A program made the position numbers and the translations under genes. Below the pieces are notes generated by a model. It ran no database searches. It worked only from the letters and a program-made list of their open reading frames with translations, and had not been told where the DNA came from. From contig CAWFFO010000006.1 of assembly GCA_963815135.1 (NCBI GenBank), positions 434,001-498,000 on the forward strand: 64,000 nt of DNA, given 5' to 3'. Shown piece after piece: positions 43,720-53,372 of the stretch; within the stretch, counting starts at the first letter, position 1; each line of letters begins with the position of its first letter. Origin of the DNA: CAIWTU01 sp963815135 (GTDB lineage Bacteria; Desulfobacterota; Desulfuromonadia; Geobacterales; Geobacteraceae).

Positions 43720-45321
43720 GTGCCCGTACTACTAAGCAATCTTGTCCTCGACTTCAGGGAAGACGAGGATTCCGTCAAGGAAAGAGTGATTCGTAGATTT
43801 TGCCTGAACGGCGATGAACTTCTCAACTTCCGGATTGTCCGAAAATCTCTTGACGCCAGGAAAAAATCCTTCATCAGGTATGTCTGGACTGTCGAATTCT
43901 CCGTTTCGGATGAAGATTCTTTTTTCGGTAAATTCGGTAGTGATCCGGACATCCGGCAGATATTGAAACGGGACACCCCTGCTTTTTCCCGCATCAGCGG
44001 CGGCAGAAGAATCGTCATTGCCGGGATGGGACCGGCAGGGCTTTTTGCAGCCATGAGGCTTTCGGAGTACGGTCTTACGGCTACAATTGCGGAGCGGGGA
44101 AAGCCCGTGGAAGACAGGCTCAGGGATGTCCAGGCTTTCTGGAGCAGGGGAGAACTCGATCCCGAGAGTAATGTACAGTTCGGAGAGGGTGGGGCGGGAA
44201 CCTTTTCCGACGGAAAACTGACGACCAGGGTGCGCGACGAAAATCTGCAATACGTCCTGGAAAAATTGGTCAGTTTCGGTGCTCCACCAGAGATCCTTTA
44301 TCTCGGCAAGCCGCACATCGGCACCGACAGGCTCAGGCTTGTTGTCCGGGAGATAAGGAAAAACCTGGAAGAATCCGGTTTCGAGATTCTTTTCCGGCAT
44401 AAGTTGACCGACCTGGCGCGCAGTGGAGATCGCCTGTCATCGATCGTCCTCAATGAGCGTCGGGAACTCCCTTGTGATTATTTGATACTGGCCCCCGGTC
44501 ACAGCGCTCGCGACACGTACGAAATGCTCCTGCGCCGTTGCGTGCACATGGAAAAAAAACCCTTTGCCGTGGGGGTCCGTGTCGAACATCCCCAGGAGCT
44601 GATAAACCGGATTCAGTATGGGAAAGCGGGACATCCGCTTCTTCCTGCCGCCGATTATGCTCTGGCTTTCAACAACCCCCGGACGAAACGTTCAGTCTAC
44701 TCTTTCTGCATGTGTCCCGGCGGGGTGGTGGTTGCCGGGGCATCGGAAAGCGGTATGGTCGTGACCAACGGAATGAGCAATTTTCGGCGCAATGCCCCCT
44801 TTGCCAACAGTGCCCTGGTGGTTCCCGTCGGTGAACATGATTTTCCGGCTGACAACCCCCTCGCGGGCATGGAATTCCAGCGCCATTGGGAGAAGCGGGC
44901 GTTTCTCGCCGGCGGCGGCGATTATCGCGCCCCTGCTCAGAATCTGATGTCTTTCCTGGGAAAAGGGCGGTCCGGCAGTGCAGTGTCGACCTATCGGCCT
45001 GGAATTCGCGAGGCGGACCTGAATGAGGTGTTGCCTGACTATGTTACAGAAATCATGAGGGAGGGGATAAGCCATTTCGACTTGAAGATGCGTGGTTTCA
45101 TAACTGCCGATGCGACCCTGACCGGTGTCGAGACGAGGACGTCCGCTCCTGTCAGGATATTGCGGGACAATGAAATGCAATCGGTAAATTTGAAAGGCCT
45201 GTTCCCGGTGGGAGAAGGAGCGGGATATGCCGGCGGTATCGTAAGCGCCGCACTTGACGGCATAAGGGCTGCCGATATGATTGCGAAGCTGATTAACGAA
45301 AGCGGGAGGAGCAAGTTTTGA
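43720..45321 (+). CDS. FAD-dependent oxidoreductase of the COG2509 type
   Basis: The GTG start at 43720 lies 12 bp after the receiver gene. The 533-residue protein has an N-terminal region of ~90 residues, then a Rossmann FAD-binding site VIAGMGPAGLFAAMR with ERGKP at the strand end. It continues with VQFGEGGAGTFSDGKL, LILAPGHSARDTYEML and a C-terminal FAD motif GLFPVGEGAGYAGGI. Members of this family are called uncharacterised FAD-dependent dehydrogenases. The substrate is unknown. Confidence 0.9.
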   Translation: MPVLLSNLVLDFREDEDSVKERVIRRFCLNGDELLNFRIVRKSLDARKKSFIRYVWTVEFSVSDEDSFFGKFGSDPDIRQILKRDTPAFSRISGGRRIVIAGMGPAGLFAAMRLSEYGLTATIAERGKPVEDRLRDVQAFWSRGELDPESNVQFGEGGAGTFSDGKLTTRVRDENLQYVLEKLVSFGAPPEILYLGKPHIGTDRLRLVVREIRKNLEESGFEILFRHKLTDLARSGDRLSSIVLNERRELPCDYLILAPGHSARDTYEMLLRRCVHMEKKPFAVGVRVEHPQELINRIQYGKAGHPLLPAADYALAFNNPRTKRSVYSFCMCPGGVVVAGASESGMVVTNGMSNFRRNAPFANSALVVPVGEHDFPADNPLAGMEFQRHWEKRAFLAGGGDYRAPAQNLMSFLGKGRSGSAVSTYRPGIREADLNEVLPDYVTEIMREGISHFDLKMRGFITADATLTGVETRTSAPVRILRDNEMQSVNLKGLFPVGEGAGYAGGIVSAALDGIRAADMIAKLINESGRSKF

Positions 45322-46418
45322 GCAAGGTATTTGTCAGTGATATCAGGGATCGGGATCAGGTGAGCTCGGTTTTTCTCGTGAAGGAAAAAACAATGGCTAT
45401 GGCCAAAAACGGCAAACCATACATGACGCTGCATCTCATGGACAAAAGCGGCGAAATAGAAGGCAGGGTCTGGGACAATGTGGATGTCATCGCGGCCCGG
45501 TTCGAAAAAGACGATTTCATATCCATCCGATCGAAGGCTTCCGTCTACCTGGGAAAGATGCAGCTTATTATCAGCGAGTTGTCAAAGGTACCGGAGAACG
45601 AGGTTAGACTTGCGGATTTTCTGCCGGAATCAGACCGGGACAGTGGAGAAATGGTTGCCGAACTCGGGTATCTCGTCGCCTCCCTTGCCGATGACAACCT
45701 GCGTAAACTTCTGAATTCATTTTTCGATGATTCGGAATTCATGGGTCTTTACACTATTGCGCCGGCAGCCAAGGGGATGCATCATGTTTACCTGGGCGGG
45801 CTTATGGAGCATTCGCTGGCCGTTGCGAAACTCGTAGACGGCATGGCGCCGCTCTATCCGGGGCTTAATCGCGATCTGCTTATCGCGGGAGCCTTGCTCC
45901 ATGATGTGGGAAAAGTGAGAGAGATGACATACCTGCGTTCTTTCGATTATACCGATGAGGGCAAACTGCTGGGGCACATAACCATCGGTACGGAAATGAT
46001 ACAGAAAAAAGTATCATCGATTCCGGGATTTCCCGTTGATCTGGCCATGCTGCTGAAGCACATGATTTTATCCCACCACGGTCAGTACGAATACGGTTCG
46101 CCGAAGCGTCCGAAGACCATCGAGGCGACAGTCCTGAATTATCTGGATGACCTGGATTCCAAGATTAACGGTATCAGGACCCATATAAGAAAAGAGACCG
46201 TAAATCATTCGCGCTGGACGTCATATCACAGGCTTTATGACCGGTACTTCTACAAAGAAGAATATGTGTGCGAGGAAGAACGAACCGGGGATGATTGCAA
46301 CAACGGTAATGATGTTGCGGACATCCCGGAAGAGAACCGGGAAACGCATTCCGAGAAGAAGAGCTTCAGCAACAGTCCGTTCGAGAAGCTGCAGGACAAG
46401 AACCTTGAACTTTTCTGA
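45318..46418 (+). CDS. 3'-5' exoribonuclease, YhaM-like (OB fold plus HD domain)
   Basis: The TTG start overlaps the previous stop (TTGA), implying coupled translation. Residues 1-100 form an OB fold with KNGKPYMTLHLMDKSG. The HD domain holds HHVYLGGLMEHSLAVA, LLHDVGKVREM and LSHHGQYEYGSPK, the metal-binding His/Asp set. YhaM enzymes degrade RNA or DNA from the 3' end. The C-terminal ~50 residues are acidic and lack homology that I recognise. Confidence 0.9.
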   Translation: MSKVFVSDIRDRDQVSSVFLVKEKTMAMAKNGKPYMTLHLMDKSGEIEGRVWDNVDVIAARFEKDDFISIRSKASVYLGKMQLIISELSKVPENEVRLADFLPESDRDSGEMVAELGYLVASLADDNLRKLLNSFFDDSEFMGLYTIAPAAKGMHHVYLGGLMEHSLAVAKLVDGMAPLYPGLNRDLLIAGALLHDVGKVREMTYLRSFDYTDEGKLLGHITIGTEMIQKKVSSIPGFPVDLAMLLKHMILSHHGQYEYGSPKRPKTIEATVLNYLDDLDSKINGIRTHIRKETVNHSRWTSYHRLYDRYFYKEEYVCEEERTGDDCNNGNDVADIPEENRETHSEKKSFSNSPFEKLQDKNLELF

Positions 46419-46649
46419 CGGGTTCCCGTGCCGGAAGCCGGAAAATTTACGCCGGGAATGGCGGCGGATCTTTCCCGGAACAAACTTTAATCCGAGCCAT
46501 TGCCACTCGCTTCGGGTAAAAAAGACTGACAGGCACTTTCCGTCATAACGCCTGCTTGCAAAATGCCTTACAGTCTGCTCCGGTCAAGCACCGGCGCAGC
46601 TAACGGCAACCGGCTGCCAAAAGCAAACTATCTTATTGAGAGGGCACAT

Positions 46650-47273
46650 ATGATTTTTGAAACCGTAGTTGTCGGTCCGTTGCAGGTAAACTGTTATATC
46701 ATCGGTTGCAAGGATACCCTGGAAGGTGTCGTGGTCGATCCGGGAGAAGATGCCGACAGGATTATAAAAGCTTTTTCCGGGCACGGTCTGAAAATTATTC
46801 ATGTTCTGAATACTCACGGACATTTCGATCATATCGGGGCAAACCGCGCAATCCTTGAAGCGACCGGAGCAGATTTCATGATCCATGAAGCGGATGTTCC
46901 CATGTTGGGAAAGGGCGATGCAACAGCTGCGAAATATGGTTTGCGTGCGGAAAATTCGCCATTACCTGACCGATGTTTTAGCGATGGAACAAAAATTCCA
47001 GTCGGCAATCTGGAACTGACAGTCCTTCATACTCCTGGACACACCCCGGGCGGTTGCTGCTTCCTGGTGAACGGGATACTCATAAGCGGAGACACCCTTT
47101 TTGCCGACTCCATCGGGCGCACCGACTTCCCCGGAGGTTCTTCCGGGGCACTGATCAAAAGCATACACGACAAGCTTTTGGTCCTCGGTGATGATATTGT
47201 GGTGTACCCGGGGCATGGTCCGGCAACAACCATCGGCCGGGAAAGAGCCCACAATCCCTATCTGAGGGGATGA
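46650..47273 (+). CDS. Metallo-beta-lactamase-fold hydrolase (glyoxalase II-like)
   Basis: I chose ATG at 46650, preceded by GAGAGGGC. The 207-residue protein has the metal motif NTHGHFDHIG (HxHxDH), HTPGHTPGGC, SGDTLFADSIGRTDFPGG and YPGHGPATT. This is the short YcbL-type glyoxalase II-like group, which hydrolyses thioesters such as lactoylglutathione analogues. The natural substrate is not certain. Confidence 0.9.
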   Translation: MIFETVVVGPLQVNCYIIGCKDTLEGVVVDPGEDADRIIKAFSGHGLKIIHVLNTHGHFDHIGANRAILEATGADFMIHEADVPMLGKGDATAAKYGLRAENSPLPDRCFSDGTKIPVGNLELTVLHTPGHTPGGCCFLVNGILISGDTLFADSIGRTDFPGGSSGALIKSIHDKLLVLGDDIVVYPGHGPATTIGRERAHNPYLRG

Positions 47274-47328
47274 GCAATTTCATCTGCTTACCGCAGGTGG
47301 TGCGAAATGTCCCCGCGAGGTCAAAAAA

Positions 47329-48531
47329 ATGCTGAAGGGAAAAGAAATTGTCCTTGGAGTTACAGGCGGAATAGCCGCTTACAAGGCGGTCGAACTGCTC
47401 CGTCTCTTGACGAAGGCGGGAGCAAATGTTCGTGTCGTCATGACAAGGGAAGCCATGGAGTTTGTGGCTCCCCTGACATTCCAGACCCTTTCCATGAACC
47501 CTGTTTATACGGATCTGTTCAGCCTTATTTCGGAACGGGACATAGGCCATATCTCACTTGCCGACCGGGCGGACCTGGTGGTGATTGCTCCGGCCACCGC
47601 CAATATTATCGGCAAACTCGCTTCAGGTATCGCTGATGACCTGCTGTCCACAACCGTCATGGCGACGAAGGCGCCGGTCCTGATTGCCCCCGCAATGAAC
47701 GTGAATATGTACCGTAATTCCATTTACCGGGAAAACGAGGAGAAACTGAGAAGACATGGTTACCTTTTCGTTGAACCGGCTGTGGGGATGCTGGCCTGCG
47801 GATGGGAAGGAGAGGGTAAGCTCCAGGAACCGGCGATCATCTTCGAGGAGGCGATATCGGCCCTGTCGCCCAAGGATCTTGCCGGAGAAAAAGTTCTGGT
47901 CACGGCGGGCCCGACCTGCGAAGAGATCGATCCGGTCCGTTTTATCAGTAATCATTCTTCCGGAAAAATGGGTTACGCCCTTGCCCGGGCCGCTTTCCGC
48001 AGGGGTGCCACGGTTACACTTGTTTCAGGGCCTGTCTGCCTGGAGCCTCCCCATGGGGTGAAAACTGTCATGGTGGTATCCGCCGGACAAATGAGGGAAG
48101 CGGTGCTCGGTTTTTTCCCGGACAGTAGCATTGTCATAAAGGCCGCTGCGGTGGCCGACTACAGGCCGGAGGTACGTGTCGGGACAAAGATGAAAAAAAC
48201 TGCCGGGACGCTTTCACTCAAACTTGTCAAAAATCCCGATATCCTGGCGGAATTGGGCGGTATGAAAGGTGAAAGGACGATTATCGGATTCGCCGCCGAA
48301 ACCGGGGACCTGGTGGAGAATGCCGCAGTCAAATTGAAGAAGAAAAATCTGGATATGATTGTTGCCAATGATATAAGTCAGGAAGGGACCGGTTTCAATG
48401 TGGACACGAACCTGGTTAAACTCTTGTTCCGGGACGGGGTTGTCGAGGAACTTTCGCTAATGACGAAAGTAGAGCTTGCGAATGTAATTCTGGACAGGGT
48501 CGTGAGACTCCGTCCGACGAGGGAGAGTTAG
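47329..48531 (+). CDS. coaBC: Bifunctional phosphopantothenoylcysteine decarboxylase / phosphopantothenate-cysteine ligase
   Basis: A 400-residue fusion. The N-terminal CoaC flavoprotein half has GVTGGIAAYKAVEL, the substrate motif APAMNVNMY and the Cys in LACGWEGEGK. The C-terminal CoaB half starts near 185 with VTAGPTCEEIDPVRFISNHS, SSGKMGYA, AAAVADYRP and the KIKK-like KMKKTAG. It performs two steps of coenzyme A synthesis. The stop overlaps the convergent phospholipase-like gene by 4 bp. Confidence 0.96.
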   Translation: MLKGKEIVLGVTGGIAAYKAVELLRLLTKAGANVRVVMTREAMEFVAPLTFQTLSMNPVYTDLFSLISERDIGHISLADRADLVVIAPATANIIGKLASGIADDLLSTTVMATKAPVLIAPAMNVNMYRNSIYRENEEKLRRHGYLFVEPAVGMLACGWEGEGKLQEPAIIFEEAISALSPKDLAGEKVLVTAGPTCEEIDPVRFISNHSSGKMGYALARAAFRRGATVTLVSGPVCLEPPHGVKTVMVVSAGQMREAVLGFFPDSSIVIKAAAVADYRPEVRVGTKMKKTAGTLSLKLVKNPDILAELGGMKGERTIIGFAAETGDLVENAAVKLKKKNLDMIVANDISQEGTGFNVDTNLVKLLFRDGVVEELSLMTKVELANVILDRVVRLRPTRES

Positions 48532-49475
48532 TTTTTTCGAGGCAAAAAGATCCTTCCGCCAATTTTTTTTTTCGGGGTCATGAGCTCCCGCAACAGAAGT
48601 GGCGAACAAACGGCATGGTGCAGTTTCCTTTTCATCTCTTCCACTTGTTCCACGGCCTGAGGCCTGGTAATCTTACCGCTCATATACAGAAGCCGCAGAT
48701 TTTTCCTCACTGCCTCCGCGGCCTTGAGGGCCATTTCGCCGGTCGGGTCCGCCTTGAAATACCTGGAATTCTCGCCGTTCTTAAGGAAGTCGAAAACCGC
48801 CTCCTCGGTCATGGCCATGTATTCTTTGCCTTCACCGGCCTCAAGCACATAACGCGAATTGTCCGATAGGGTCTTCAAAACTTTCTGCCATTTTTCCAGA
48901 CGGCTCAGGAGCATGATGGAATTGAAAATGCGCTTGTTGGTATCGAAAGAAAACAGAGTGGAGGACACCTGCTCGCGCAAAAGCATATCATTCGGCTTGT
49001 AATGTTCCATGGACACTTTTTTGCCGATTTCCCAGATTTCCTTATCAATCAGGTTCTCGAAACGCATTTCCCAGTAGGTGTGTTTGAGCGTGAGAGTTGA
49101 GAAACTGCGCATGACCTTCGTCGGTACATAATAGTTGTGCGCAACGGTGTCGGCCGCCAGGTGCGTCAGATACCCGTAGGCACAGGCCTTCTGCTGCCTG
49201 GTTTGCGCATGATGCAGGATCTTCTTGCCGATTGACCACCTGTGACAATGCTGGAGATAATGGGTGAATTTTTTCCCTATGGTAATGTCCGCGGCAATAC
49301 AGCCGTAAAGGAAATCATTCGGATACTCTGATATGATCGAAGCGATGACGGGCTCTATGAGCTGCAGGTTTTTCAGGACGGTAGAACCGATCTGCAGATG
49401 GAATCCCGCTCCCCAGGCAAAGGCCTCATGGGGAACGAGCAGGATTAAAAAGAATGCTGCAAGGATGAGTAACAT
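48528..49475 (-). CDS. Zinc-dependent phospholipase C family protein
   Basis: I chose ATG at 49475; the frame is open for another 102 codons, but those have no protein-like features. The 315-residue product starts with a signal peptide (MLLILAAFFLILLVPHEAFA) immediately followed by WGAGFHLQIG, so the mature Trp would be a zinc ligand, as in phospholipase C/S1-P1 enzymes. Further ligands fit YGCIAADITIGK, HCHRWSIG and TRLAADTVAHNYY-like YLTHLAADTVAHN. It is likely periplasmic; substrate unknown. Confidence 0.8.
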   Translation of the reverse strand: MLLILAAFFLILLVPHEAFAWGAGFHLQIGSTVLKNLQLIEPVIASIISEYPNDFLYGCIAADITIGKKFTHYLQHCHRWSIGKKILHHAQTRQQKACAYGYLTHLAADTVAHNYYVPTKVMRSFSTLTLKHTYWEMRFENLIDKEIWEIGKKVSMEHYKPNDMLLREQVSSTLFSFDTNKRIFNSIMLLSRLEKWQKVLKTLSDNSRYVLEAGEGKEYMAMTEEAVFDFLKNGENSRYFKADPTGEMALKAAEAVRKNLRLLYMSGKITRPQAVEQVEEMKRKLHHAVCSPLLLRELMTPKKKIGGRIFLPRKN

Positions 49476-49558
49476 ATTGGCTTCAGAATAATCAATAATC
49501 CGTGAAAAGTAAAGGGACACTGTCCGTAAATTCCGGGTAAAGGCATGAGGGGTGTTAA

Positions 49559-50386
49559 ATGGATGATCGACATAAAGAAACGCAGAAGACGCTGCAATCT
49601 TTACGGGTATACCTGGAGAATCTGCTGGATACCGGCGTAGATGGTCTTCCGTTGCTGGTCGGTGAAGAGCCGGAAAGGTATGAAGGTCTTCAAGACGAAA
49701 AATTTTCAGGGACAGAAAATACCGTTGACAGGGGCAACGATAAGATGTTCTCTCCCGGAGAAGGCCACACGGAACATTCAACTCCCGAAACGGTTGCCGT
49801 GTTACCGGCCGAAACCCTGGAAGATATCAGGGAAGAACTGGGAAATTGCCTGCGATGTTCCCTCGGGACTTCCAGGAAAAACCTTGTTTTCGGAGTCGGT
49901 AACCCGAAGGCGGACCTGGTTTTCGTCGGGGAAGCCCCGGGCAGGGATGAAGACCTTCAGGGAATACCTTTTGTGGGAAGGGCAGGGGAGCTTTTGACTA
50001 GCATGATTCAAAGGATGGGTTTCAAACGGGACGATGTTTATATCTGCAATGTCCTGAAATGCAGGCCGCCCGGCAACAGGGACCCGCAGCCTTCCGAAAT
50101 CGAAACATGTCATCCCTATCTCCTCAGGCAACTGAAGTCGGTCTCTCCCAGGGTTATCGTAGCGTTGGGCACCTTTGCAGCCCAGACCCTGCTTCAGACA
50201 AAAGAGCCGATTTCAAGGCTGCGCGGGAAATTCCACGACTATCACGGCATTCCACTCATGCCCACTTTTCATCCTTCGTTTCTGTTGAGGAACGGACCCG
50301 AGATGAGATGGGTTGTCTGGGAGGATATGGTGCAGGTGCTCGAAAAAATGGGGTTGCCTGTGCCGGACTTAAAGAGGAAGCGGTGA
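49559..50386 (+). CDS. Uracil-DNA glycosylase, family 4 (4Fe-4S type)
   Basis: The C-terminal ~190 residues of 275 carry the family: CLRCSLGTSRKN (first two cluster Cys), GEAPGRDEDLQGIPFVGRAG (catalytic motif A), NVLKCRPPGNRDP with a third Cys, ETCHPYL with the fourth, and PTFHPSFLLRN (motif B). It removes uracil from DNA. The first ~90 residues are acidic, poorly conserved and probably disordered, longer than the family minimum. Confidence 0.92.
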   Translation: MDDRHKETQKTLQSLRVYLENLLDTGVDGLPLLVGEEPERYEGLQDEKFSGTENTVDRGNDKMFSPGEGHTEHSTPETVAVLPAETLEDIREELGNCLRCSLGTSRKNLVFGVGNPKADLVFVGEAPGRDEDLQGIPFVGRAGELLTSMIQRMGFKRDDVYICNVLKCRPPGNRDPQPSEIETCHPYLLRQLKSVSPRVIVALGTFAAQTLLQTKEPISRLRGKFHDYHGIPLMPTFHPSFLLRNGPEMRWVVWEDMVQVLEKMGLPVPDLKRKR

Positions 50387-50459
50387 CAAGTGACAGGAAA
50401 TGAAGTGACAAAATTCAAAATTTCACCGGTGTCCGGTAACCTGCAGCGGCGGGAATGCT

Positions 50460-51836
50460 TCAGTCGTTTCGTGGTGTCTCCGCTATCCCGAGCCTTCTCA
50501 TTTTTTCCACCAGGGTGGTTCTGTTCAGTTTGAGCATGGCCGCGGCCTGTGCCTTGACACCCTTGGAAAGCGCAAGAGCTTCGATTATCATCTGTTTTTC
50601 TATTTCGTTTATGGTCCTTGCCAGGTCAACGCCCCGTTCCGTGACCTTGGTCATCACCTGTTCCCTGATATTGGTGGGGATATCCTGAAGTGTAATGGTG
50701 TTTCCGTCGGTCAGCGCCACGACTCGTTCAACGACATTCTCCAACTCTCTCACGTTTCCAGGCCACAGGTAGAGTTCAAATACATCGATGGCTTCTTTCG
50801 AGATGCCCATGACCGGACGTTTCATTTCCAGACAATATTTTGCGATGAAATGCCTGGTGAGGGGCAGGATATCTTCCACCCTGTTGCGAAGCGGTGGAAT
50901 GACAATCGGAATTACGTTGAGCCGGTAAAAAAGATCCTCCCGGAAGTTGCCGTTTTTGACCTCCTCTTCCAGGTTGATGTTAGTAGCCGAGATGACCCTC
51001 ACATCCAGCTTGACCGGTTTGTTGGAGCCTATTCTTTCGACCTCCTGCTCCTGCAGTACCCGCAGCAGTTTGGTCTGCAGGTGCATCGGCATGGTTCCGA
51101 TCTCGTCGAGAAAGATGCTTCCCTGATTGGCTGCTTCGAATTTGCCGATCTTATCCCTGATCGCCCCGGTAAAGGAGCCCTTCATATGGCCGAAAAGCTC
51201 GCTTTCCAGCAGTGATTCCGGAATCGCGGCGCAATTTACAGCTATAAAAGATTTCTCCCTGCGCGTTCCGTTGAAGTGAATGGCCTTTGCCACCAGTTCT
51301 TTGCCTGTCCCCGATTCTCCGAGGATGAGAACCGTAGACTCGGTATTGATAATCTTCTTCATCCGGGAGAAGACTTTCTGCATTGCCGGGGAATTGCCTA
51401 TGATATTGGTGAATCCGAATTTGTCGCGCAACTGTTTGCGAAGATATACGTTCTCGTTGAGCAACTGGTGTTTTTCAACAACCTTGGCGAGAATAAACTG
51501 CAACTCATCGAAATTCAGGGGCTTGGTGATATAATCGAACGCCCCTTCTTTCATGGCCTTCACTGCGGTTTCGGCAGAGGCGTGACCGGTGATGAGAATG
51601 ACTTCCGTCTCGGGGGAATTCCCTTTGACCTTCTTCAGTATTTCTATCCCGTTGGAGTCGGGGAGGAACAGGTCGGCGACGATTATGTCGTAATTATCCA
51701 GTGCCAGGAGTTGCATGGCTTTTTCGCCGGATTCGGCCCCATCGACGGCATATCCTCCATTTTTCAGAAGACGCGTCAACGATTCCCTGCTCAGGTCCTC
51801 GTCCTCTATCAATAGAATTCTGATCCGATCCTTCAT
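50460..51836 (-). CDS. Sigma-54-dependent response regulator (NtrC family)
   Basis: A 458-residue regulator: receiver (IEDEDLS, IIVADLFLPDSNG, LITGHAS, ITKPLN), a short linker, AAA+ domain about 140-375 with Walker A GESGTGKELVAK and Walker B GSIFLDEIGT, and a C-terminal Fis-type helix-turn-helix. The sigma-54 contact loop reads GSFTGA instead of the usual GAFTGA. No kinase gene is adjacent. It should activate sigma-54 promoters elsewhere. Confidence 0.94.
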   Translation of the reverse strand: MKDRIRILLIEDEDLSRESLTRLLKNGGYAVDGAESGEKAMQLLALDNYDIIVADLFLPDSNGIEILKKVKGNSPETEVILITGHASAETAVKAMKEGAFDYITKPLNFDELQFILAKVVEKHQLLNENVYLRKQLRDKFGFTNIIGNSPAMQKVFSRMKKIINTESTVLILGESGTGKELVAKAIHFNGTRREKSFIAVNCAAIPESLLESELFGHMKGSFTGAIRDKIGKFEAANQGSIFLDEIGTMPMHLQTKLLRVLQEQEVERIGSNKPVKLDVRVISATNINLEEEVKNGNFREDLFYRLNVIPIVIPPLRNRVEDILPLTRHFIAKYCLEMKRPVMGISKEAIDVFELYLWPGNVRELENVVERVVALTDGNTITLQDIPTNIREQVMTKVTERGVDLARTINEIEKQMIIEALALSKGVKAQAAAMLKLNRTTLVEKMRRLGIAETPRND

Positions 51837-51953
51837 TGCAACTCCCTGATAATTGTCGGTAAAAATAGCACAGTTAAATTAAAGTATCAAGGCTCCATTT
51901 GACTGGATTAACGGGCTGGTATACTATTCATGATAATCAGTCAGGGAGAAAGC

Positions 51954-53237
51954 GTGAAAAAAATCCTACTAGCACTTCTTTCAGTACTTCTCATTACCGT
52001 TGTATGTACGGCGGATGACGGAGTTATCCGCCTGGTCGATATAAACGGTCCCATCAACCCTGTCACAGCTGAATATATTACCCGTAACCTCAAGGAATCG
52101 GCCAGGCACCATGAGAAGCTTTTCCTCATCGAGATGGACACTCCTGGAGGCCTGGATACCGCCATGCGGCAGATCATCAAGGAAATTTTCGCCAGCCCGG
52201 TTCCAGTTGTTGTATATGTAGCCCCCTCAGGTGCCAGGGCTGCTTCCGCCGGTGCGGTTATTTCGCTTGCTGCAGATGTCTGTGCCATGGCTCCGGGTAC
52301 CAATATCGGGGCCGCCCATCCGGTTTCCATGGGAGAGCAGCCGGACAAGGTGATGCAGGAAAAAATCCTTAACGACGCCGAAGCTTATGTGGAGGGGATT
52401 GCAAGAAAGCGCGGCAGAAACATTGACGAAGCAAGGAAAATGGTACGGAGCAGCACCTCTCTTTCCGCTGAAAAAGCGCTGGAGGCGGGCGTGATCGATT
52501 TGATAGCAGCTGACAGGTCTGATCTTCTGAAAAAACTCGAAGGACGCGAAATTAAAATGCCGGGAAAGACAGTAGTGCTGAAACTGTCAGGCTCCCGGCT
52601 GGAAAAACATGAAATGGGGACAAGGGAGAAGATCCTCAATACCATAAGCGACCCGAATGTGGCTTACATCCTGATGATGCTGGGTATGTTGGGCCTGTTC
52701 TTCGAGCTGGCCAACCCGGGTGTCATCCTCCCCGGTGTTATCGGCGGCATCTGCCTGATACTCGCCTTTTTCGCTTTCCAGACGCTTCCGGTCAATTATG
52801 CCGGTGTCCTGCTCATAATACTGGCCCTGGTACTCTTCATCGCGGAAATTAAAATTGTCTCCCACGGGATGCTGACGATAGGAGGTATAATTTCCATGAT
52901 TTTCGGCTCACTGCTGTTGTTCGAGTCGCCGGAGCCTTACATGCGCGTTTCCTGGAGTGTAATCCTGTTGACCGTTTTTTCGGTTACGGCTTTCGCGCTT
53001 TTCGCGGTGACCAAGGCGGTCAAGGTGCACCGGAAAAGACCGTCAACCGGCAAGGAAGGCCTGGTGGGTGAAGAAGGGGAGGCAGATTCCGACTTCTCCC
53101 CCGAGGGCAAAGTATTCGTCCGCGGCGAGTACTGGGACGCTTGGAGTGACCAGGCTATAGTGCGTGGTGACAAAATCGTGGTCACCGACATGGAAGGAAT
53201 GAAACTCAAGGTAAGAAAAACGTCAACAGACCATTAG
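51954..53237 (+). CDS. NfeD family membrane serine protease (ClpP-class)
   Basis: I chose GTG at 51954 with AGGGAG upstream; an ATG at 51930 is in frame. The 427-residue product has a signal peptide, a ClpP-type protease domain with IEMDTPGGLD and the nucleophile region APSGARAASAG, then four or five hydrophobic segments and a C-terminal OB-fold NfeD domain (GKVFVRGEYWDAWSD). It is followed by a slipin gene; the two are classical partners in membrane quality control. Confidence 0.92.
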   Translation: MKKILLALLSVLLITVVCTADDGVIRLVDINGPINPVTAEYITRNLKESARHHEKLFLIEMDTPGGLDTAMRQIIKEIFASPVPVVVYVAPSGARAASAGAVISLAADVCAMAPGTNIGAAHPVSMGEQPDKVMQEKILNDAEAYVEGIARKRGRNIDEARKMVRSSTSLSAEKALEAGVIDLIAADRSDLLKKLEGREIKMPGKTVVLKLSGSRLEKHEMGTREKILNTISDPNVAYILMMLGMLGLFFELANPGVILPGVIGGICLILAFFAFQTLPVNYAGVLLIILALVLFIAEIKIVSHGMLTIGGIISMIFGSLLLFESPEPYMRVSWSVILLTVFSVTAFALFAVTKAVKVHRKRPSTGKEGLVGEEGEADSDFSPEGKVFVRGEYWDAWSDQAIVRGDKIVVTDMEGMKLKVRKTSTDH

Positions 53238-53372
53238 CCTCTGGCTGCAGGCAGCGGGCAAAGGGAAAATAAACTAAGTGCAGCTATGAACTACGAGCTG
53301 ATTTTCCCTGGTTGTCTTATTCCGGATTATCCGGTTTTTGTGAGTTGTCAATTTTATTCGGGAGGTAAGTTT

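Noticed and set aside
48528..49781. Extended N-terminus of the phospholipase C-like protein from 49781
   Set aside because: The first 102 residues have no domain features, whereas the start at 49475 gives a perfect signal peptide.
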